A stretch of 45,401 bases of DNA from Gammaproteobacteria bacterium (GTDB taxonomy: Bacteria; Pseudomonadota; Gammaproteobacteria; Pseudomonadales; Ketobacteraceae): NCBI GenBank assembly GCA_013178375.1, contig JABLXQ010000047.1, forward strand, positions 1 to 45,401, written 5' to 3'. The stretch's first letter is position 1; every line of letters begins with the position of its first letter. The translations under genes were made by a program, and so were the position numbers. A model generated the notes under the pieces. It was not told the origin of the DNA, did not search any database, and worked only from the letters and a program-made list of their open reading frames with translations. Shown here in pieces: positions 17,130 through 25,080 of this stretch.

Positions 17130-17759
17130 TCAGCCGGCCACTGTGGTCTTCCAGTTGGCGGCGCCGATGAAAATCACCTGCAGGTGGCGCTTGAGGCGTT
17201 TTTCGAACTGCTGGCGGGCAGCTTCATTGCCGTCCGGCAGGTCCAGCAGTTCCATGGTGGCGTTCGCCACGGTGTTGATGGTGAGCTGAGCCACATTCTC
17301 CAGCATGGCCTGATCCATGTTCGGCAGCAGGCCCAGGTGGCGCACATCGGTGGCCAGTTCGTTGGCGAAATACTGCAGCTCGCTGCGGATAGCCTGCCGG
17401 ATCAGAGGCGTGCCGCCGGTCATGGACTGGGTGAGAAACACGAAATACACCCGCTGGCGGAACGCATAGTCGCAATAACGGGCGATGGAATCCCGGATCA
17501 GCGCATGGGGGTCGGCGCGGTTGTGGCGCACTTCCCGCATCAGCTGGCGCAGCACCTTGCTCAGTTCATCCACCAAGTTCAAGGTCAGGTCATCCACATC
17601 GCTGAAATGCCGGTAGAACGCCGTGGGCACCACGCCGGCACGCTTGGCCACCTCGCGGATGCTGAGGCTGGAGATGTGCTGCCCCTCCTCCACCCACTGC
17701 AGCGCGGCATTCATGAGGGACTGACGGGTGAGCAGCTTGCGTTCCTGACGGTTGTTCAT
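17130..17759 (-). CDS. TetR-family repressor of unsaturated fatty acid genes (DesT/FabR type)
   Basis: The 209-aa protein has an N-terminal TetR helix-turn-helix (about 20-65: [21 protein letters not shown]) and a helical ligand domain with a FabR-like [10 protein letters not shown] segment. It is divergent from a reductase and a fatty acid desaturase, the exact arrangement of Pseudomonas desT with desC-desB. DesT and FabR read the ratio of saturated to unsaturated acyl-CoA and adjust unsaturated lipid synthesis. I start at ATG 17759, beginning MNNRQERK; the frame runs back to 17897 but only later does the family fold begin. The likely operator is at 17989-18004. Confidence 0.85.
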   Translation of the reverse strand: MNNRQERKLLTRQSLMNAALQWVEEGQHISSLSIREVAKRAGVVPTAFYRHFSDVDDLTLNLVDELSKVLRQLMREVRHNRADPHALIRDSIARYCDYAFRQRVYFVFLTQSMTGGTPLIRQAIRSELQYFANELATDVRHLGLLPNMDQAMLENVAQLTINTVANATMELLDLPDGNEAARQQFEKRLKRHLQVIFIGAANWKTTVAG

Positions 17760-17967
17760 CTGGTTCCGGCCCGGTTCAAATCGGTGCGCAATTGTACGCA
17801 GATTAGACCCTGAAGTGCCACTTTGCTGCCCCTGAAGCCCCAAAACAGCTTCTTGAAGCACTGCATTCATACCTATAAAGTGCACACATGAACACAAACT
17901 TAAAATACATAACTATATGTTTATAAACATATTTATATTTGTAATACAAAATTAATCGGCACACTCG

Positions 17968-17997
17968 TTGACGTGCATTTTCATTTTGGTGTACAAC
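17968..17997 (+). promoter_or_regulatory. promoter of the desaturase operon
   Basis: TTGACG (17968-17973) and TACAAC (17992-17997) are separated by 18 bases and lie about 30 bases before the ATG at 18028. The -10 box lies inside the palindrome proposed as the repressor site. Confidence 0.55.
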
Positions 17998-18004
17998 TGT
18001 ACTC
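17989..18004. promoter_or_regulatory. candidate DesT/FabR operator
   Basis: GTGTACAACTGTACTC is a 16-base palindrome (GTGTACA and TGTACTC around AC, one mismatch). Its TACA-NN-TGT core resembles the FabR/DesT site consensus as I remember it. It covers the -10 box of the desaturase operon, so bound repressor would block polymerase. Confidence 0.55.
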
Positions 18005-18027
18005 GCAAATCAACGGGAGCCATCGCC

Positions 18028-19161
18028 ATGGAATCAACCAAACCGACTCTTGCCAGCCTGACCAGATCCTGGTTCAACCTCAGCCTGTTCAACAGCCGCC
18101 GCGCCGGCGACTATTTTGAATACCTGGTACAGGGCATCGACCCCATGTGGTCGGTCACCGAATGCCGGGCCCGGGTACTGGAAGTACGCGATGAAACCGC
18201 CGATACCAAAACCTTCGTGCTGCGCCCCAGCGCAAGCTGGAAAGGCTTTCAGGCCGGCCAGCATCTGCACATCAGCATGGAAATCAACGGCGCGCGCCAG
18301 ACCCGCACCTTCACCATTTCCTCGCTGCCGCAGGAATGGGAACAGCAGGGCTTCATCACCCTGACCGTGAAGAAAGTGCCTGACGGCCGCGTTACTCCCT
18401 GGATGCACGAGCATCTGATTCCGGGCACCGTGGTCAGCATTTCCCAGGCAAGCGGCGATTTTGTCCTGCCCACCGATCTGAACGAATCCCTGGTTTTCAT
18501 TGCCGCCGGCTCAGGCATCACGCCGATCGCATCCATGCTGCGCAGCCTGGTGGCCCGCAACATGCCGGTGCCGTCGAGCCTGTTGTACTTTGCCCGCACC
18601 GATCAGGATTTCATTTTCGGCGACACCCTGCAGGGCCTCAGCCGCGCCATGTCGCGCTTCAATCTGCACCTGATCGCCGCCGATGGTGGCAGCAAGAAAA
18701 AAAGCCGCTCCACCCTGCCGCAGGGTTTTATCAGCGCCGATCACATACGCGCTGTACTGGCAGGGGAACCGCAAACTGTTTACATCTGCGGCCCGCATCC
18801 TTTCCGTGAACTGGCCAAACAGCTTCTGGCAGAACAAGGCTTCCCCCAGAACCGGATTCGCGAAGAAGCATTTGGCCTGCCGCCGCTGCCCCGCACCGAG
18901 GGCGCGCCCGTCACCGTCAGTTTCAGCCGCAGCAACGCAAGCACCACCACTGACCAGCCCGGCACCTTGCTGGAAATGGCGGAGCAGAGTGGCCTGAAGC
19001 CCACCAGCGGTTGCCGCATGGGTATCTGCTACACCTGCAAGTGCACCAAAAAATCCGGACAGGTACGCAATGTGATCACGGGTGAAATTTCTTCGAATGA
19101 TGAAGAAGACATCCAGATCTGCGTCACCACCCCCATTAGCAACGTCGAACTGGCCATCTGA
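18028..19161 (+). CDS. ferredoxin reductase-like electron donor for fatty acid desaturase (DesC type)
   Basis: The 377-aa flavoprotein has an FAD-binding beta-barrel (about 45-150, with R-T-F-T-I-S-S), an NAD(P)-binding domain (about 160-280, AGSGITPIASMLR and YICGPHPF), and a C-terminal plant-type [2Fe-2S] domain with CRMGICYTC and a last Cys in QICVTTP. It should pass electrons from NADPH to the desaturase encoded 14 bases downstream, as DesC does for DesB in Pseudomonas. ATG 18028 has GGGAG upstream; an upstream in-frame extension to 17968 would run through the promoter and is rejected. Confidence 0.88.
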   Translation: MESTKPTLASLTRSWFNLSLFNSRRAGDYFEYLVQGIDPMWSVTECRARVLEVRDETADTKTFVLRPSASWKGFQAGQHLHISMEINGARQTRTFTISSLPQEWEQQGFITLTVKKVPDGRVTPWMHEHLIPGTVVSISQASGDFVLPTDLNESLVFIAAGSGITPIASMLRSLVARNMPVPSSLLYFARTDQDFIFGDTLQGLSRAMSRFNLHLIAADGGSKKKSRSTLPQGFISADHIRAVLAGEPQTVYICGPHPFRELAKQLLAEQGFPQNRIREEAFGLPPLPRTEGAPVTVSFSRSNASTTTDQPGTLLEMAEQSGLKPTSGCRMGICYTCKCTKKSGQVRNVITGEISSNDEEDIQICVTTPISNVELAI

Positions 19162-19175
19162 GAGAGGAGTTCCCC

Positions 19176-20315
19176 ATGACCATCGCCGCCAATCCGAATC
19201 CGGAACAGCTGCAACACGCACCCGGCGCCCTGACCGGCAATCTTCCGCGCACCCGTCCCAGCAAGGAAACCCTGGACGCGTTGCAGAAGGAGCTCGACGA
19301 ACTGCGCGACAGCATTCGCGCCGACCTGGGCCAGCGTGACGCGGACTATATCCGCAACATCATCCGCATCCAGCGCCTGTGCGAAATCGCCGGCCGCACC
19401 CTGATCCATTTCAGCTTCACGCCGATCCCGTTCCTGCTGGGCGTTACCGCGCTGTCGGTCGCCAAGATCATGGACAACATGGAAATCGGCCACAACGTGA
19501 TGCACGGCCAGTACGACTGGATGAACGATCCGAAAATCCATTCAGCCAATTTCGACTGGGATACCGCCTGCGACAACAAATCCTGGATGCGTACCCACAA
19601 CTTCGAGCACCACACCTTCACGAACATTCTGAACAAGGACCGCGATTTCGGTTACGCCGTGCTGCGCCTGTCGGACGATACCCCCTGGCACCCGCTGCGC
19701 AGCATCCAGATCATTTACTTCGGCCTGCTCAGCACGTTCTTCCAGTGGGGCGTGGCGCTGCATGAACTGGAGTTTGAAAAGGTGCGGGAAGGCACTTTCG
19801 ATCTGGAAGAGAAAAAGCCCTTCATCAAGGCCATGCTGAAAAAGGCAGGCCGCCAGGTGTTCAAGGACTACATCTTCTTCCCCGCCCTGGCCGGCCCTTT
19901 CTTCTGGAAAGTGGCACTGGGCAACGGCATGGCCAATCTGGCGCGCAACCTGTGGGCGTCCAGCATCATTTTCTGCGGCCACTTCACCGAGCACACCCAG
20001 ACCTTTACCGAGGAAGAGTGCGAGAACGAATCCCGCGGCCACTGGTATTACCGCCAGATGCTGGGCTCCAGCAACTTCGACGGCAATCGTCTGCTGCACA
20101 TCATGAGCGGACACCTGAGCTACCAGATCGAGCACCATCTGTTCCCGGATATCCCGGCTCACCGTTACGCCGAAATCTCGCCCCAGGTGCGAGAGATCTG
20201 CGAGCGCCACGGCCTGCACTACAACACCGCGCCATTCGCCAAGCAGTATGGCAGCGTGATAAAACGGGTGCTGAAATTCTCGCTGCCGTCCAGCCTGCGC
20301 AAGCTGACGGCCTGA
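19176..20315 (+). CDS. membrane fatty acid (acyl-CoA) desaturase, DesB type
   Basis: The 379-aa di-iron enzyme carries the three histidine boxes of membrane desaturases: HNVMH at 106-110, HNFEHH at 141-146 and HLSYQIEHH at 313-321. Hydrophobic pairs near 75-100 and 170-270 supply the membrane part. It should introduce a cis double bond into acyl chains, using electrons from the preceding reductase. AGAGAGGAG precedes the ATG. It is the second gene of the operon controlled by the divergent TetR regulator and would raise membrane fluidity or recycle exogenous fatty acids aerobically. Confidence 0.9.
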   Translation: MTIAANPNPEQLQHAPGALTGNLPRTRPSKETLDALQKELDELRDSIRADLGQRDADYIRNIIRIQRLCEIAGRTLIHFSFTPIPFLLGVTALSVAKIMDNMEIGHNVMHGQYDWMNDPKIHSANFDWDTACDNKSWMRTHNFEHHTFTNILNKDRDFGYAVLRLSDDTPWHPLRSIQIIYFGLLSTFFQWGVALHELEFEKVREGTFDLEEKKPFIKAMLKKAGRQVFKDYIFFPALAGPFFWKVALGNGMANLARNLWASSIIFCGHFTEHTQTFTEEECENESRGHWYYRQMLGSSNFDGNRLLHIMSGHLSYQIEHHLFPDIPAHRYAEISPQVREICERHGLHYNTAPFAKQYGSVIKRVLKFSLPSSLRKLTA

Positions 20316-20338
20316 CCCGACGCGCGGAGGACACTGCA

Positions 20339-20662
20339 ATGGGACTGCTCAACAAGATCGAACTGCTGAAAGACATGATCCAGACTGCCATCGACAATGG
20401 TGCCCGCACGGTGGAAGACGTGCACAAATCCATTGCCGACCTGCCCTTCGAGGTGCTGGAGAAAAACGGCCTGCTGGATGAAGACAGCCTGCAGTTGCGC
20501 GAACGCAATCAACAAACCATAGGAGCTGTATATGGAAAGATTCGCGAGGTTAATCAGAAAATTGGTGAACTGGCTTCAGATATGTTTGAGTCCCTCGAAG
20601 ACGGACAGCATATTGCTCGCGTAATGGACGAAAAACCCAAGTCCAAAACCACTGACAAGTAA
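20339..20662 (+). CDS. small helical protein of unknown function, third gene of the desaturase operon
   Basis: The 107-aa product starts MGLLNKIELLKDMIQ and appears mostly helical and charged, with heptad-like hydrophobic spacing (about 5-30 and 60-95) and a Lys-rich tail. It has no signal peptide or membrane segment. GCGGAGG lies at a good distance from the ATG, and the gene begins 23 bases after the desaturase stop, so it is very likely cotranscribed. I do not recognise the family. Its position suggests a cytoplasmic partner of the desaturase pathway, but that is inference. Confidence 0.7.
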   Translation: MGLLNKIELLKDMIQTAIDNGARTVEDVHKSIADLPFEVLEKNGLLDEDSLQLRERNQQTIGAVYGKIREVNQKIGELASDMFESLEDGQHIARVMDEKPKSKTTDK

Positions 20663-20763
20663 TCCCCCATGGCAGCCGGTCCTTGCAGGGCCGGCCTGCC
20701 ACCGCAGCACCATCCCCGAAAGACCAGAAGGGCGACTGACATTTTCTTTTACCAGACGCCACT

Positions 20764-20792
20764 TTGCCGATTAGGCAAACCTCAACTATAGT
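20764..20792 (+). promoter_or_regulatory. promoter with palindromic -35 region for the outer-membrane protein gene
   Basis: TTGCCG (20764-20769) and TATAGT (20787-20792) are exactly 17 bases apart. TTGCC and GGCAA (20764-20778) form an inverted repeat over the -35 box, a possible operator. The leader to the ATG at 20873 is about 75 bases. Confidence 0.6.
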
Positions 20793-20872
20793 GCGTCTAA
20801 TTGTGCGCGGCTCCCACCCGGGCCGGCCCACAGAACAACAAAAATCCCAGGGACAAAAAAGAGGAAAAACGA

Positions 20873-21382
20873 ATGAAAAAGGCGCTCATCGGCACCGCTC
20901 TGGCATCCGGCCTTCTGCTTGCCACCCCCGCCACCTTTGCTGGCACCGGCTACATCGGCCTCGACTATCAAATGTTCACCACTGTCATCGAAGAGGTGCC
21001 TGACCTGCAGCCGGAAGCCGTCGCCCTGCGCCTTGGCGGCCATCTGAACGATTACTTCCAGGTGGAAGGCCGCATCGGCAGCGGCACCAAGAATGACAAC
21101 ATCGAGGGCGACTCGCTGCAGGTGGACAACATTTTCGGTTTCTATCTGAAAGGCGGTGTCGATCTGGCGAACATGTTCTTCCCCTACCTGCTGCTGGGTT
21201 ACACCAAGGTGGAATTCCAGTCACCGGGTGAACTCGGCCAGACCGAGTCCGACATGTCCTATGGTTTCGGTGGCGACCTGCACTTCGGCTCCTTCCAGAT
21301 TGGCGCCGAGTGGATGATGGCGCAGGAAAAGACCGACTATGAACTGAAGATGACCACCGTCTCGGTCGCCTGGCGCTTCTGA
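20873..21382 (+). CDS. small outer-membrane beta-barrel protein
   Basis: The 169-aa protein has a signal peptide (1-23, ending A-T-F-A) and then alternating amphipathic strands: G-Y-I-G-L-D-Y-Q, A-L-R-L-G-G-H-L-N-D-Y-F-Q-V-E-G-R, L-K-G-G-V-D, L-L-L-G-Y-T-K-V, S-Y-G-F-G-G-D-L, F-Q-I-G-A-E-W, ending in V-S-V-A-W-R-F with the C-terminal Phe recognised by the BAM complex. This is the eight-stranded OmpA/OmpW-like barrel family. GAGG lies eight bases before the ATG. Its role, whether pore, adhesion or structure, is not determinable. Confidence 0.75.
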   Translation: MKKALIGTALASGLLLATPATFAGTGYIGLDYQMFTTVIEEVPDLQPEAVALRLGGHLNDYFQVEGRIGSGTKNDNIEGDSLQVDNIFGFYLKGGVDLANMFFPYLLLGYTKVEFQSPGELGQTESDMSYGFGGDLHFGSFQIGAEWMMAQEKTDYELKMTTVSVAWRF

Positions 21383-21391
21383 TCCCGATCC

Positions 21392-21421
21392 GGCGCGGGC
21401 GACCCTGAGGGTGTCCGCGCC
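21392..21421 (+). terminator. possible terminator after the outer-membrane protein gene
   Basis: GGCGCGG (21392-21398) pairs with CCGCGCC (21415-21421), with an inner ACCC/GGGT helix, nine bases past the stop. The following bases are only mildly T-rich (CTGTTCCC), so termination may be weak. Confidence 0.45.
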
Positions 21422-21534
21422 CTGTTCCCACTCCTGCAATTCCCGCTACTCTCCGCACCCCCCGTTCAGGCAGAATTCATTCCTGTTCTGTACAATTCGA
21501 ACCACCTCTTCGTGACGCAGGGAATGGGCGCTGT

Positions 21535-22974
21535 ATGCCACAACATCCACCCACCACGCCCGCCAGACTGGAAGATCGCCTGGCACCGATTCTGGACCTG
21601 CTGCAAAAACAGCAGGTGGTGCAGGCCGTCACCCAACGTCAGGCGCAACCCCGTGCCGAACTGCTCGAAAACCTGCTGCACCGCCAGCAGGAAGTGGAAC
21701 TGCGCCGCAGCCTGGCCAGACTGAATGGGCCGGACGCCGCCCACCTGCTGCAGATGCTGGCCACCGACCACCGCCTGCTGGTATGGAGCGAACTGCCGGT
21801 GCGCACCGCCGGACGGGCGCTGATCGAATTGCCGGAAGCGGTGGCAGAAGGTCTGATCGAGCGCACCCCCGCAGCACAGCTGGACGTGATCCTGCAGGAA
21901 CTGGATGCGGACGAACTGGCGGAAATCGCCGAATACCTGCCCCGCGAGGCACTGGAGAAAGCCAAGGCCCAACTGCAGGCCAACGACCGCAGCTGGCTGG
22001 AAAGCAGCCTCACCTATCCCGAAGACAGCGTCGGCGACATCATGAGCCGCGACAGCCTGATCGTGGCCGATGACATCAGCGTCAACGCTGCCATCGAGCA
22101 GGTGCGCTCTGCCGCCGAATTGCCATCCCAGACCGACAAGCTGTTCGTGGTCGACCGTCACAAGCATCTCGTGGGTGTCGTCCCCCTGATCTCGCTGATG
22201 CGCCATGACGGCGAACATCCACTCAGCGCCATCATGGACCGCGATCTGGTGAGTTTTTTCCCTGAAGACGATGCCGAGGAAGCGGGCCAGGCATTCGAAC
22301 GCTACGACCTGATTTCCGCCCCGGTGATCGACGACCGCCGGCGGGTGGTGGGGCGTATCACCGTAGAAGCGGTGATGGACTACCTGCGCGCCCGGGCCGA
22401 GAACCTGGCGCTGGCCAAGGAAGGTCTGAGCGCTGATACCGATCTGCTGGGCCCGGTCTGGCAAGGCGCCCGCGAGCGCTGGCCCTGGCTCTGCATCAAC
22501 CTGATGACCGCCTTCCTGGCCACCCGCTTCATCAGCCTGTTCGAGGGCACCATCCAGCAACTGGTGGCACTGGCGACCCTGATGCCCATCGTGGCCAGTG
22601 TCGGCGGCAATACCGGCAACCAGACCTCCGCCCTGCTGATCCGCGGTCTGGCGCTGGACCAAGTGCATCGCGATACCCTGTCCTTCATCTATCGCAAGGA
22701 GATTTCCATCGGCCTGATCAACGGGTTGCTTTGGGGATCGGTACTGGGGCTGTTCGCCTGGGGCCTGTACCACAACTGGCTGCTGGGTCTGGTGATGATG
22801 GGGGCGGTGACCCTGAACCTGATGCTGGCGGCCCTGATCGGCATCTCGGTCCCCCTGCTGCTGGACCGCTTCGATCGCGACCCTGCCATGGGGTCTTCGG
22901 TGGTCCTCACCTTCGCCACCGACAGCATGGGCTTCTTCATCTTCCTGGGTCTGGCCACGCTCGCACTGACGTGA
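21535..22974 (+). CDS. mgtE: magnesium channel/transporter MgtE
   Basis: The 479-aa protein has the full MgtE layout: an N-terminal helical Mg2+-sensing domain (about 20-150), a pair of CBS domains (about 155-280, starting V-G-D-I-M-S-R), a plug helix and five membrane segments (about 315-479). The pore region shows P-I-V-A-S-V-G-G-N-T-G-N-Q and, in the last segment, FATDSMGFFIFLGLA with the selectivity Asp. MgtE admits Mg2+ and closes when cytoplasmic Mg2+ binds its soluble domains. A TACAAT box at 21491-21496 may be its -10. A four-base ATG ambiguity upstream (21522) is in another frame. Confidence 0.95.
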   Translation: MPQHPPTTPARLEDRLAPILDLLQKQQVVQAVTQRQAQPRAELLENLLHRQQEVELRRSLARLNGPDAAHLLQMLATDHRLLVWSELPVRTAGRALIELPEAVAEGLIERTPAAQLDVILQELDADELAEIAEYLPREALEKAKAQLQANDRSWLESSLTYPEDSVGDIMSRDSLIVADDISVNAAIEQVRSAAELPSQTDKLFVVDRHKHLVGVVPLISLMRHDGEHPLSAIMDRDLVSFFPEDDAEEAGQAFERYDLISAPVIDDRRRVVGRITVEAVMDYLRARAENLALAKEGLSADTDLLGPVWQGARERWPWLCINLMTAFLATRFISLFEGTIQQLVALATLMPIVASVGGNTGNQTSALLIRGLALDQVHRDTLSFIYRKEISIGLINGLLWGSVLGLFAWGLYHNWLLGLVMMGAVTLNLMLAALIGISVPLLLDRFDRDPAMGSSVVLTFATDSMGFFIFLGLATLALT

Positions 22975-23091
22975 CTGATTGGTTTCCGATCACCCCTGCT
23001 TTCATCCGGACTGGTCTAGTCTTAATCAGATGAGCCGGGCGCTTCCTGGGCGCCCGCGACCCGATTCCACCTGAAAACGACAGGCTTCCGG

Positions 23092-24984
23092 ATGAAACAC
23101 ACACTGCAGCTGCAACTCTGCTCCACCCTGCTGGCGGCAACACTTGGCTTCACCGCCACCAGCAGCCGCGCCGACAGCTTCGATGACGCCGTCACCCAGT
23201 ACCTGAAAGGGTTTGAACACTGCAAGGAGGCCAAGGCCCACCTGAGCTCCGGCCGGGTGGACGCCGCCAAAAGCAGCCTGAAACAATACGATCGGCTGCT
23301 GGATGAAGCCAGCAGCATCAGTCGCGACATCCTCACCACCAACAAGCGTGGCATGGACGGCAACCTGAAATACTGCCAGCGGGTGGCACGTGACGTGGAA
23401 GTCGAGGCCGGCATGCCGGTCATGAACCAGGCACTGGCCGCCTGCGACGCTGCGCAGCAGGCATTGCAGGACGGTAAACCGGACCTTGCCAAATCCCAGC
23501 TGGAGCAGTTCCGCAGCCAGAAAGCGGAGGCCTTGGCCCTAGCCCCCAGCCTGAACGATATATTTACCGTGAAGAACCAGATCAGCCGCTGCGAACGGAT
23601 CGAGGGCAAGATCGCCGCGTCCAGCAAGCAGCAGGTGGCACTCGCGCTGGCGCTGGAAACGGCGCAGGAGGAAAGCACCGCCTTCGTCACCAGTTGCCAG
23701 AAAACCCTGGAACAACTGAATCGGGAAAAGATCGATGACCCGGTGTTGCGGGACGCCAGGCAGGGCCAGACCAGTGCGGCTTCCCACCGCAAGAATGCGC
23801 AGGGCGAAAAACTGGCCCAGACCATATTCCGCGAACAACCCAATCACCCGGTGAAACTGGTGGTGGACGCGAATCTGAAACAGGGCGATCAATGCATGAC
23901 GAACCTGAATCAGACGATTGCCCGCAAGGAGGGAGAAATTGCGGCCATCAAGACCCGCTTCACCAGGCTGGGCACGCAGATAACGACAGCGTCCGCCGAC
24001 TGTGAAAAGACGCAGGCTGCCGCTGGCGGCACAGCGTCCCGTGAACTGCATCAAACGGTGCGCGCCGGTTACGAAAAGGCCCTGCAAACCCGCAATGAAG
24101 TGCGCGATTCACTGGCGAAGGATGCCGGCTACCGCCAGTACGACAGCTGGGACAGCGTGCGCGGCATCGAGGAGGGTATGCAGAATCTGAATCAGTGCCT
24201 GGATGCCACTCGTCAACAACTCGATCGCCTGTTTGCGGCATTGCCGGCACCCGTCACGGCAGCAGTTGTTGCAGCACCGGCAGTGGCGGCCAGCACTCCG
24301 GCCGGCGCCTCGACAGCAAGTACCGCCAGCGTCGCTACAGCCAGCGCCGAGCCTGCTACTGCCGCAGCAGCCACCCCTGCGCCTGCCAAAGCCGCCGCAC
24401 CGGCAGAAAACCTCAGCGGCGCTGCTGCCAGCCGCATCACCGGCACACTGCGCCTGCTGAATCTGACACCTGAATTCGCGCTGTTTTACGTTCCGGACGG
24501 CACTCGCCCGCGCCCGCCGGAAATCATCATCGACCGCGCCGGTTTCGAATCCCTGCTGTATGTCTGCGCCAGCGGCGACAACCTGACCCTGCGCAACCGC
24601 GACAACACCAGCCACCGCGTCACCGCCAGCAATGAAAGCCTGTCGATGTCCGACGTACTGGCCCGCCTGCAGCCGCGCCAGAGCAAGACCGCCAGCGTGA
24701 ACTGGCCGGAACATCGGATCGTCACCCTGCGTGCCGATCGCGGAGTGCTCGGCGTCAGTTACGTGGCGAATGTGCCCAGCGCCAATTATCAGCAGCTCCA
24801 ACTGGAATCCGCCGGCAAAGACACCCGGTTCAGCTTCAGCAACGACAAGGGCGCGAAAACCGCCTACCTGATCATGCCGGACACCGACCCGCTGACCTTT
24901 ACTCTCACCAAGGGCGAGACGAAAAGCCTGGCGGTCACCCGCAACGGCGTGCCGGCCGGCAGCCTGCTGGTGACGGGGGAATAG
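23092..24984 (+). CDS. periplasmic coiled-coil protein with Ala-rich linker and possible cupredoxin-like C-terminus
   Basis: This 630-aa protein is not one I recognise. It has a signal peptide (1-27), then a long helical region (about 30-385) rich in Gln, Glu, Lys and Ala with regularly spaced Cys (C-K-E, Y-C-Q-R, A-A-C-D, S-R-C-E, S-C-Q, Q-C-M, D-C-E, Q-C-L), which could form disulfides between helices. An Ala/Pro/Thr-rich linker (about 395-450) leads to a C-terminal beta domain (about 455-630). There V-C-A-S-G-D-N-L-T-L-R-N-R-D-N-T-S-H-R-V-T resembles the first copper-binding half of cupredoxin-like folds, but no Cys-His-Met ligand loop follows. AGG lies before the ATG and a strong terminator follows. 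Confidence 0.6.
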   Translation: MKHTLQLQLCSTLLAATLGFTATSSRADSFDDAVTQYLKGFEHCKEAKAHLSSGRVDAAKSSLKQYDRLLDEASSISRDILTTNKRGMDGNLKYCQRVARDVEVEAGMPVMNQALAACDAAQQALQDGKPDLAKSQLEQFRSQKAEALALAPSLNDIFTVKNQISRCERIEGKIAASSKQQVALALALETAQEESTAFVTSCQKTLEQLNREKIDDPVLRDARQGQTSAASHRKNAQGEKLAQTIFREQPNHPVKLVVDANLKQGDQCMTNLNQTIARKEGEIAAIKTRFTRLGTQITTASADCEKTQAAAGGTASRELHQTVRAGYEKALQTRNEVRDSLAKDAGYRQYDSWDSVRGIEEGMQNLNQCLDATRQQLDRLFAALPAPVTAAVVAAPAVAASTPAGASTASTASVATASAEPATAAAATPAPAKAAAPAENLSGAAASRITGTLRLLNLTPEFALFYVPDGTRPRPPEIIIDRAGFESLLYVCASGDNLTLRNRDNTSHRVTASNESLSMSDVLARLQPRQSKTASVNWPEHRIVTLRADRGVLGVSYVANVPSANYQQLQLESAGKDTRFSFSNDKGAKTAYLIMPDTDPLTFTLTKGETKSLAVTRNGVPAGSLLVTGE

Positions 24985-24993
24985 GCAACAGGG

Positions 24994-25027
24994 AAAGGGT
25001 GTGCGGCATAACCTGCACACCTTTTTT
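24994..25027 (+). terminator. terminator after the coiled-coil protein gene
   Basis: GGTGTGC (24998-25004) pairs with GCACACC (25015-25021), followed by TTTTTT. The gene stop is at 24984. Confidence 0.9.
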
Positions 25028-25080
25028 CGGGACAAGATTTGCGGAGCAGGACCCGGGAAAATGTCCCGCGCCAGAACGTT

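Noticed and set aside
17760-17897. N-terminal extension of the TetR regulator
   Set aside because: The extra residues match no TetR start; ATG 17759 gives the family length.
20670-20697. Imperfect GGCAG-CCGG/CCGG-C-CTGCC hairpin after the desaturase operon
   Set aside because: One bulge, long loop and no T-run, so I do not call a terminator.
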